64,000 bases of DNA from JANQRA01 sp035762545 (lineage in GTDB: Bacteria > Actinomycetota > Acidimicrobiia > Spongiisociales > ZC4RG35), in NCBI GenBank assembly GCA_035762545.1, contig DASTOM010000014.1:1-64000 (forward strand), given 5' to 3'. The notes below the pieces were generated by a model. It was not told the DNA's origin. It did not search any database and saw only the letters and a program-made list of their open reading frames with translations. Below, in pieces: positions 58,011 through 64,000 of the stretch (position 1 is the first letter of the stretch; each line of letters opens with the position of its first letter). The position numbers and the translations under genes are program-made.

Positions 58011-58047
58011 ATCGTATGGCCTTGGGCCTGTTGCAGACAACTGCTTG

Positions 58048-58076
58048 TTGCGAGTCACTCGCAAGAAAGGGTAGGG
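58048..58076. promoter_or_regulatory. Nur-box-like palindrome over the cbiM promoter
   Basis: TTGCGA-GTCAC-TCGCAA (58048-58064), a 6-5-6 inverted repeat. Its left half, TTGCGA, is at -35 distance (17 nt) from TAGGGT (58071-58076), a fair -10 for cbiM. A metal-loaded repressor here would block the cbiM promoter and, being upstream of the regulator gene, could autoregulate. Confidence 0.7.
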
Positions 58077-58096
58077 TTGCAGTCATGGTTCTGGGA

Positions 58097-59080
58097 ATGC
58101 ACGCCCCGGACGGGTTCCTCGACACCGGAACGGCCATCGTGACCGGCCTGATCAGCATCGTCGTCATCGGCTTTGCGTTGAGACAGTCCCGGCAACAACT
58201 CAAGGACAAGGCGATTCCCCTGGCCGGCATCACAGCCGCGTTCATCTTCGCTGCACAGATGTTCAACTTCCCCGTGGCGGCCGGGACCACCGGGCATCTC
58301 ATCGGCGGTGCGCTGGCCGCCATCCTCCTCGGCCCATCCGTGGGTGCGATCGTGGTGACGATCGTGGTGGTGGTTCAAGCACTGGTGTTCGCCGACGGAG
58401 GTATCACCGCGCTGGGATACAACGTCCTCAACATGGCCATCATCCCCGCGTACGGTGGGTATGCCGTGTTCCGCTTGGCCCGGCGAATCCTGCCGGAGAA
58501 CACGGGGGGTGTGGTGGGCGCCACCGGCATAGCCGCATGGGCGTCCGTCGTGATGTCCTCGATCGCCTTTTCCCTCGAGTGGCTCTTCGGTGCAACTGCC
58601 CCGGTCGCCTTCGACACTGTCTTTGCGTCGATGGTCGGGGTTCACTCCCTGATCGGGGTGGGGGAGGCGGTCATCAGCGCTCTCGCAGTCGCTGCCGTCC
58701 TCGCTTCACGCCCCGACCTCGTGTACGGAGCGGCCGACCTGGAGCCGGCGCAGATCGCCGAGTCCAAAGTAGCGACCCGCGCCTTCGTGATCGGCGGTGC
58801 CCTCGTGGCTCTGGTCTTCGCCGCGGTGGTCAGTCAGTTCGCCGTTGACGACCCGGACGGTTTGGAGCGGGTCGCGGAGGACACCGGTTTCATCGAATCC
58901 GCTGAGGATCGCTCGCTGGCCGATTTCATCTTCGCTGACTACGCCACCGCCGGAATCTCCAACGAGACCCTCAGCCTCGCCATTGCGGGGATCGTCGGGA
59001 CAGTGGTCACACTCCTGGTTGCGTATGGCCTGTTCATGGGTGTGCGCGAGACCCGGGGCCGCGATGCCGCTTCGGTCTGA
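58097..59080 (+). CDS. cbiM: ECF transporter Ni/Co-binding component with fused PDGLE (NikN-like) domain
   Basis: 327 residues. Starts MHAPDGFLDTG: in CbiM/NikM the N-terminal Met-His binds the metal, so the ATG at 58097 is preferred over the one at 58085. Membrane core with AAQMFNFPVAAGTTGHLIGG (further metal His) and ADGGITALGYNVLNMAIIPAYGGY. From about 235 a C-terminal part with DDPDGLERVAEDTGF is the PDGLE domain of the small NikN/CbiN-type subunit, here fused. Substrate Ni or Co. First gene of cbiM-Q-O. Confidence 0.92.
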   Translation: MHAPDGFLDTGTAIVTGLISIVVIGFALRQSRQQLKDKAIPLAGITAAFIFAAQMFNFPVAAGTTGHLIGGALAAILLGPSVGAIVVTIVVVVQALVFADGGITALGYNVLNMAIIPAYGGYAVFRLARRILPENTGGVVGATGIAAWASVVMSSIAFSLEWLFGATAPVAFDTVFASMVGVHSLIGVGEAVISALAVAAVLASRPDLVYGAADLEPAQIAESKVATRAFVIGGALVALVFAAVVSQFAVDDPDGLERVAEDTGFIESAEDRSLADFIFADYATAGISNETLSLAIAGIVGTVVTLLVAYGLFMGVRETRGRDAASV

Positions 59081-59083
59081 AGA

Positions 59084-59848
59084 ATGGGCGCCGGTCACAG
59101 CCACGCCCTCTATGTCCACGAGCACAGCCCGATCCACCGGCTCGCGCCGGAGGCCAAGGTCGCGGCGACACTCGTCTTCGTTGTCTGTGTCGCCATCACC
59201 CCGCGCCAGGCGGTCGTGGCCTTCGGGGTGTATGCCCTGATCCTTGCAATGCTGCTGGCGGTAGCCAGGATTCCGCCGCTCTTCGTCGCTGCCCGCCTGA
59301 CGGCAGTGATCCCGTTCGTGTTGTTCGCGTTGCTCATCCCGTTCATAGCAAGCGGGCCGACCACCGAATTCTTGGGCATGGAACTGTCGGTCGAAGGGCT
59401 GTGGGGGACGTGGAACATCCTGGTCAAGGCGGTTCTGGGGGCGAGTACGACGATAGTGCTCACCGCCACCACCGAGATCTCCGACATCATCCGGGGGATG
59501 GGCGACCTCAGGGTTCCGGCCGTCTTCACGGCCATAGCCATGTTCATGGTCCGCTACCTGGAGCTGATCGCCGACGAGGTCCGCCGAATGCGTACCGCCA
59601 TGGAATCCCGCGGCTACGACCCGAGGTGGCTCGCCCAGACTCGCCCAATCGCTTCCGGTGCCGGGGCGTTGTTCGTCAGGTCCTACGAGAGAGGCGAGCG
59701 CGTTCACGCCGCGATGCTCTCCCGCGGGTTCACCGGAACCATCCCCCCTCTCGGCCATGAGAGGGCCGGCGGCCGGGACTGGGCCGCTTTCTCAGTGATC
59801 GCCGCTGTGGCCATTGCCGTCGCCACGGTCGCCCTGGTGACGACATGA
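59084..59848 (+). CDS. cbiQ: ECF transporter transmembrane protein
   Basis: 254 residues, four to five membrane helices with the two Ala-Arg-Gly coupling regions: RYLELIADEVRRMRTAMESRG and YERGERVHAAMLSRG. These bind the ATPase dimer. N-terminal HEHSPIHRLAPEAKVAATL is typical of CbiQ. Three bp after the cbiM stop; ATGA overlap with the ATPase gene. Confidence 0.93.
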   Translation: MGAGHSHALYVHEHSPIHRLAPEAKVAATLVFVVCVAITPRQAVVAFGVYALILAMLLAVARIPPLFVAARLTAVIPFVLFALLIPFIASGPTTEFLGMELSVEGLWGTWNILVKAVLGASTTIVLTATTEISDIIRGMGDLRVPAVFTAIAMFMVRYLELIADEVRRMRTAMESRGYDPRWLAQTRPIASGAGALFVRSYERGERVHAAMLSRGFTGTIPPLGHERAGGRDWAAFSVIAAVAIAVATVALVTT

Positions 59849-60585
59849 CCGAAGCTCTCACGGTCAGCGGGCTCGAGTTTGCCTACCCGGACGGGAGAGT
59901 CGCTCTGCGCGGAGTCGACCTGATCGTCGATGAAGGTGAGAGGGTCGCTCTGCTCGGACCGAACGGGGCGGGGAAGACGACTTTGGCCCTCCACCTCAAC
60001 GGGATCTATCAGCCGTCGTCCGGCTCGGTGTCGATCGGAGGGATTCCGGTCACCGAACCCAATCTCCCGGAGATCCGGCGACGTGTCGGCCTTGTCTTCC
60101 AGGATTCGAACGATCAGCTCTTCATGCCAACTGTGGGTGAGGACGTGGCTTTCGGTCCGGCGAATCTCGGTCTCACCGAGGACGAGGTCGCACATCGCGT
60201 CGGTGAAGCTCTGGCGGTGGTCGGGGCGGAGGATCTGGAAGTCCGTCCCCCCCACCATCTGAGTGGTGGCGAGAAGAGACGGGCCGCTCTGGCCACGGTG
60301 CTGGCGATGGAACCCGAGGTCCTGGTGATCGATGAGCCGTCGGAGGGTCTCGACCCGGCGGGCCGTCGCGAGCTGATCGAAACGTTGATGACGCTCCCTG
60401 TGACCCAGGTCATCATCACTCACGATCTGCCCCTCGCTCTGGAGCTGTGCTCCCGCGCCGTGATAATGAGTGCCGGGAAGGTTGTGGCTGACGGTGACAC
60501 GGTCGAGATCCTCGGGGACGCCGACCTGCTCGCGGCCAACCGGCTCGAGCTCCCTTACCGGTTCAGCCCCGATCCGGATCGCTAG
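59845..60585 (+). CDS. cbiO: ECF transporter ATPase
   Basis: 246 residues. Walker A GPNGAGKTT, Q-loop FQDSNDQLFMPTVGEDVAFGP, signature LSGGEKRRAALATVLA, Walker B VLVIDEPSEGLDP, H-loop ITHDLPLA. The FQDSNDQLF text is typical of CbiO/EcfA. Only one ATPase gene is present, so it should work as a homodimer. Confidence 0.94.
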   Translation: MTEALTVSGLEFAYPDGRVALRGVDLIVDEGERVALLGPNGAGKTTLALHLNGIYQPSSGSVSIGGIPVTEPNLPEIRRRVGLVFQDSNDQLFMPTVGEDVAFGPANLGLTEDEVAHRVGEALAVVGAEDLEVRPPHHLSGGEKRRAALATVLAMEPEVLVIDEPSEGLDPAGRRELIETLMTLPVTQVIITHDLPLALELCSRAVIMSAGKVVADGDTVEILGDADLLAANRLELPYRFSPDPDR

Positions 60586-60718
60586 TCGCGATCTTCTTCG
60601 AGGTCGGTTCGACACTCGTCGGGCGCGGACGGGTGATTTGCTTCAGACGGTCAAACAGGTGGCGAGGGGCACGATCCCGGCTTCGCGCTCCGGAGTTCGG
60701 TTCAACGATGAGCCCGGA

Positions 60719-61102
60719 TTATTCCTCTTCGTCGGCGGCGAGCGCCGCCGGGGCCATCGCCAGGGCGGCACGAAGCTCGGCGGCGTTGATCGGCTTGAGT
60801 ACCGACGCGTCGGCACCGGCGCGTCTGGCCAGGAACTCGTCAGCCTTGCGATCGAGGAGGAGGACGGTTCGGGGCCGGTCCAACTCGTCGGTGGCCTGGC
60901 GAATCGAACGAACCACGGCCATTCCACCCTTGCTCCCTACCTGGAGATCGACGATCACCGCGTCGAGCCTCGATTCCGCGAGTCGGTCGCTGACCGATCT
61001 GGGGTCGGCGGTCTCCTCGATCTGCCAGGAACCTACCGAGAGGGCAGAGCGGACCTCGTTGGTGACCCACTCACCATCGGCGACCACGAGAACTGTTGGC
61101 AT
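60719..61102 (-). CDS. Stand-alone response-regulator receiver domain
   Basis: 127 residues, CheY-like: acidic pocket start VLVVADGEW (one of the usual two acidic residues is missing), phosphoacceptor Asp in DAVIVDLQVGS (near 53), and LKPINAAEL with the conserved Lys. No output domain. The ATG at 61102 is chosen over frames to 61339. The adjacent 60586-60718 holds no gene. Its kinase partner is unknown. Confidence 0.8.
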   Translation of the reverse strand: MPTVLVVADGEWVTNEVRSALSVGSWQIEETADPRSVSDRLAESRLDAVIVDLQVGSKGGMAVVRSIRQATDELDRPRTVLLLDRKADEFLARRAGADASVLKPINAAELRAALAMAPAALAADEEE

Positions 61103-61211
61103 CGGCCCGAGACGATAGCGCTGGGTCTGCCGCAACCGTTCTGTACAGGAGTGGGCGACATCCAATCCGCACAGAACGGTAGGGGTCCCGTCGGTCCTAA
61201 CCTTTCCCGCC

Positions 61212-62423
61212 GTGCGGCGTCTCCTGTTTCTGAGTGTGGTCTGCCTACTCGCAGTGTCGGCGTGTGCCGAAGCCGAAGGCGGTGGCATCGATGTCATCGA
61301 TGTCAGCGGCCCTCTGGACGCCAGTGCTCTCGAGTTCATCCACGACTCGATCGAGCTCGGGGCCGAGATCGGTCAGGAGCTCACCGTCATCCAGTTGAAC
61401 TCGAAGGCGGTTCTCGATCGAGGTGCCTTCGACCGGCTTTCAGCGCTTGTCAAGGAGCCTCCGCTGCCCGTCGCGGTGTGGGTCGGCCCGTCGCCGGCAT
61501 TCGCCTACGGAGCAGCCGCGGAGCTGCCCAAGATGGCGAGCCAGGCGGCCATCGCCCCACCTGGATCGCAACTCGGGCATTTCGAGCCACGGATCCTGGG
61601 AGAGGACGCCTTCGAGACCGATCAGATACTCACTCCGGAAGAGACCGGTCTCGTCCCCCAGCCGGGGCTCCGCCAGTACATCCAGATCCTCAACGGCGCC
61701 GAGTTCAGGACCGCCAATGGCACCGTCATCGTCTCGACCATCGAGGAGTTCGAAGGCGGCGTCACGACCAAACAGGTCACGTTCCGCAAGCCCGATCTGG
61801 GAACCCGATTCTTCCGGCTCGCCGTGACCCCGGAAGCCACGTTCTTCTTCCTGGTCATCGGTCTGACGATCGCCGTCTTCGAGTTCTATGCCCTCGGCCC
61901 CGGGGTCGCTGCCGGAGTCGCCTCCTTGTCGCTCATCCTCGCCGGGTGGGGTGTGGCGACACTGCCCGTGCACTGGTGGGCCTTGGCTCTCGTCGCTATC
62001 TCCTTCGTCGTGCTCGTCGCCGCCCACCAGCGAGGCGGGTTGGTTGGATTCACCCTGATTGGTGCGATCGGTCTCCAGGTCGCGGGGATGTTCCTCATCG
62101 ACGGGGGCGGGCAGATCGATCCCCGGTGGTGGCTGGTGCTGCCGTCGGTTCTCGGGGTCCTCTTCTTCTTCCTCCTGGCAATGCCGACCGTGCAACGCGC
62201 TCGTTTGTCCACCGACACGATCGGTCGGGATTCCCTCGTCGGAGAGCCCGGTGTGGCCCTCGTCGACTTCAACCCCGACGGTCTCGTCGAGGTGCGCGGC
62301 GCTCGTTGGAGGGGTACCGCACATCGTGAGGCCGGCATCAAGGAAGGCGACACGGTCTCGGTCACTGGGGTCGACGGTCTCTACCTCGAAGTCGACCGTT
62401 CGGAGACAGTCCGCGAAACATAA
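61212..62423 (+). CDS. NfeD-like membrane protein with degenerate ClpP-type domain
   Basis: 403 residues from GTG. A signal/lipobox-like start (LLAVSAC), a ClpP/crotonase-like domain (30-200), four to five membrane helices, and a C-terminal OB-fold NfeD domain (SLVGEPGVALVDFNPDGLVEVRGARWRGTA). In active NfeD/STOPP proteases the nucleophile is the Ser of an AxSAG stretch; here the matching place reads AFAYGAAAEL, so it is probably inactive. NfeD proteins usually act with a stomatin/flotillin gene, absent here. TAACCT eight bases before the GTG suggests a leaderless mRNA. Confidence 0.82.
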   Translation: MRRLLFLSVVCLLAVSACAEAEGGGIDVIDVSGPLDASALEFIHDSIELGAEIGQELTVIQLNSKAVLDRGAFDRLSALVKEPPLPVAVWVGPSPAFAYGAAAELPKMASQAAIAPPGSQLGHFEPRILGEDAFETDQILTPEETGLVPQPGLRQYIQILNGAEFRTANGTVIVSTIEEFEGGVTTKQVTFRKPDLGTRFFRLAVTPEATFFFLVIGLTIAVFEFYALGPGVAAGVASLSLILAGWGVATLPVHWWALALVAISFVVLVAAHQRGGLVGFTLIGAIGLQVAGMFLIDGGGQIDPRWWLVLPSVLGVLFFFLLAMPTVQRARLSTDTIGRDSLVGEPGVALVDFNPDGLVEVRGARWRGTAHREAGIKEGDTVSVTGVDGLYLEVDRSETVRET

Positions 62424-62513
62424 GCAGGCGGTCTTTCACATTCTCCCTTGAACCGACGTTCATATTTCGTTAGCTTCGGCCCGGTTGTCGCAAGCAAGCG
62501 GGAGGAAACGAGG

Positions 62514-62762
62514 TTGTCCCACTCAGACGAATGGCAGCTGGACGCGCTATGTCGTGGGAACCACGCCTACCTCTTCTTTCCCCCTTCGACTTTCGAGAGA
62601 AAGGACGAGAGGGAACGACGCGAGATGAAGGCAAAGGCCATCTGCGGGGTGTGCCCGGTCCAGGACCCATGCTCACGGCATGCAATGAGCATCCGTGAGC
62701 CTTTTGGTATCTGGGGCGGTCTCACTGAGGTGGAAAGGAGAACATCCGCGGTAGCTGGCTGA
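62514..62762 (+). CDS. WhiB-family [4Fe-4S] transcription regulator
   Basis: 82 residues from a TTG at 62514 with SD GGGAGG. Four Cys (ALC, then AICGVCPVQDPC), the GIWGGLT turn motif and a basic tail are the WhiB signature; FFPPSTFERKDE matches the region before the second Cys. Fe-S regulators of this family sense redox or NO and bind the primary sigma factor. Confined to actinobacteria and their phages, this gene supports the host assignment. Length is closest to WhiB1-type. Confidence 0.92.
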   Translation: MSHSDEWQLDALCRGNHAYLFFPPSTFERKDERERREMKAKAICGVCPVQDPCSRHAMSIREPFGIWGGLTEVERRTSAVAG

Positions 62763-62787
62763 AGGTTCCCTTGCCTGGCGACTGGGC

Positions 62788-64000
62788 TCACCGAATGTGG
62801 CGGACATCTCCGCGGCGTGAGGTGAGCCCTTCCTTATCGGTCCACTCGAGGATGGGGACCACGTACTTTCGGGACAGCCCGACCTGATCCCGAAACTCCG
62901 CGACGGTGAACTCCGCGTCCAGCCCCCGCATCACGGCCACGATCTCCTCGAGCTGCTTCGGCCGGTAGACGAGACCGGGTGCGATCCGAACCAGCTCCCC
63001 CTCACGTATGAGGTGGGCCAACACCTCCGGGTCGAGACCGAGATCGTTCTCCGCCGGCACGGCCAGGCTCTCCTCGATTCGATCACGGGCGGCCTTCCAC
63101 GCCGCATCCTGGTCGCTACCCAGTCTTCCTTCATGGCCGAATGCTGCGACTGTCGGCCCATCGCGCCTCAGATCGGTGGACCCGTCGACGATCATCTCGG
63201 CGAGCTCTCCGGTCACTCCCAGACGTGTAGCTAGTGTCGCCAGCGGCAGACCGGGACGAAGAGGATTCGTCAGGTGTTCCTCCCGCACGAGCTGGACAGC
63301 TCTGCGCGTCAGCTGCTCGCTGAATGCGGGATCAACCGCGGTGTCCCCCACGGTCAGGGCAGACGTTGGCCGCCCTCCACCGCTGTGGGCGGCGAGCCGG
63401 GAAAGGGAATCGGTGCCCCGGGCTGCGAGCAGCCGACTGGCGATGGCATCAGGCGGCTCGACAGCGGCGACGCCCGGGACTCGAGCAAGAGCCTTTCGTG
63501 TCTTCCCCGGCCCGGGATCCACGACCGTCCCGCCGGCCACCACCAACTTGCGGCCGGTGTCCCTGACGATGAAGCGGTCGCCGACGGCGAGGGCGAGAGG
63601 TCGGTCGAGAGCGAACAACGCGGCGCCGCCTTCCAGTCCGGTGATGACGGCGCTGTGGGCAGAAGACCCTATGTGGAGCTGATATGCGCCGCGCTGGTCG
63701 AAGTCCTCCACGAAACGGGCGGTGCGAATCCGGGCTGCGAACCGTTTGGAGAGAACCCACTGCTCCGGGAGCCCTACCATCTCACCTCTTTCCACCGCCC
63801 TGTGGTCGACCCCGGAGAGATTCAGGGCAACCCTTCGCCCCGGGGATACCCGATCGGACGACTTCTCGTGACTCTGGATCGAGCGCACCCTCGCGGTGGC
63901 CCCGTGTGGATAGATGACCACCTGGTCGTCGACGGCCAGCCAGCTGTCGAGGAGGCTCCCGGTGACCACCGTCCCGGCACCAGGTACCGGGAACGAGCGG
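62788..64000 (-). CDS. selB: Selenocysteine-specific elongation factor SelB, C-terminal part (N-terminus beyond right edge)
   Basis: The frame is open to the window edge. It starts in domain II with RSFPVPGAGTVVTGSLLD (the EF-Tu-like FxxxGxGTVVTG of SelB), passes domain III, then winged-helix repeats; the last, VAEFRDQVGLSRKYVVPILEWTDKEGLTSRRGDVR, is the SECIS-RNA-binding WH4. It delivers Sec-tRNA to the ribosome at UGA. The GTP-binding domain is outside. No selA/selD or selenoprotein gene is visible in the window. Confidence 0.93.
   Translation of the reverse strand, partial: RSFPVPGAGTVVTGSLLDSWLAVDDQVVIYPHGATARVRSIQSHEKSSDRVSPGRRVALNLSGVDHRAVERGEMVGLPEQWVLSKRFAARIRTARFVEDFDQRGAYQLHIGSSAHSAVITGLEGGAALFALDRPLALAVGDRFIVRDTGRKLVVAGGTVVDPGPGKTRKALARVPGVAAVEPPDAIASRLLAARGTDSLSRLAAHSGGGRPTSALTVGDTAVDPAFSEQLTRRAVQLVREEHLTNPLRPGLPLATLATRLGVTGELAEMIVDGSTDLRRDGPTVAAFGHEGRLGSDQDAAWKAARDRIEESLAVPAENDLGLDPEVLAHLIREGELVRIAPGLVYRPKQLEEIVAVMRGLDAEFTVAEFRDQVGLSRKYVVPILEWTDKEGLTSRRGDVRHIR

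Noticed and set aside
60470..62329. 619-codon plus-strand open frame
   Set aside because: Overlaps the end of cbiO, the receiver gene and nfeD in another frame; Arg-rich and without domains.

Overview
The window is high-GC, gene-dense, chromosomal-type bacterial DNA. It carries a WhiB-family Fe-S regulator, a SARP/BTAD-type activator, the ATP-binding sensor/SpoIIE/STAS signalling style of Actinomycetota, a recR-ybaB-dnaX block, an acyl-CoA carboxylase epsilon-like peptide and many GTG/TTG and leaderless starts. I infer an actinobacterium, possibly a deep-branching one of the Acidimicrobiia kind; the sequence alone does not fix the genus. I see no rRNA, CRISPR array, insertion sequence or phage.

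Layout. 1-845: N-terminal part of a NarL-type sensor kinase. 1.0-1.2 kb: paired 47-bp hairpins. 1.3-6.9 kb: peptidases, a deacetylase and an aminotransferase that look like peptide/polyamine catabolism. 7.0-19.7 kb: a signalling island with a SARP-type ATPase regulator, four paralogous membrane sensors, an SRPBCC protein, a SpoIIE-phosphatase/RsbW-kinase fusion, two STAS antagonists, an FAD oxidoreductase and a protein of unknown function; four sites in it share 11-bp-spaced CGTAACG-like direct repeats. 19.7-24 kb: crotonase, an ABC-2 exporter, a dGTPase-like HD hydrolase. 24-31 kb: a phosphonate/phosphate-type ABC importer with a giant permease, a HAD nucleotidase, PhoU and a Na/Pi cotransporter. 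30.9-31.1 kb: eleven consecutive hairpins. 31.1-37.1 kb: flavodoxin-like protein, ABC exporter, dnaX-ybaB-recR. 37.1-40.3 kb: TRAP transporter with the binding-protein gene convergent to the permease genes. 40.5-49.2 kb: glpX, thiolase, methylmalonyl-CoA epimerase, carboxylase epsilon, murJ, PHP phosphoesterase, cyclophilin, a short aspartokinase, asd, tRNA-Pro(CGG). 49.3-52.1 kb: a cupin and a three-gene cassette of repeat peptide, JmjC-type oxygenase and Suc/Fer-like ferredoxin. 52.3-57.6 kb: class III aminotransferase, LigB-type dioxygenase, PadR regulator divergent from modABC. 57.6-60.6 kb: Fur-family (Nur-like) regulator divergent from a cbiM-cbiQ-cbiO Ni/Co ECF transporter with a Nur-box-like palindrome between them. 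60.7-64 kb: orphan receiver, NfeD-like protein, WhiB, and the C-terminal part of SelB.

The two most interesting systems are (1) the 49.85-52.14 kb cassette, which has the form of a multi-core RiPP: a leader ending in an LSDDDIETVG-like motif, four DSTD(A/S)DGV repeats, a 2-oxoglutarate-type oxygenase and a redox partner, all closely spaced or overlapping; and (2) the SARP-linked membrane-sensor/partner-switching island, with a candidate regulon readable in the promoters. A recurrent theme is intergenic hairpins duplicated exactly once in tandem (72-, 58- and 41-bp periods).
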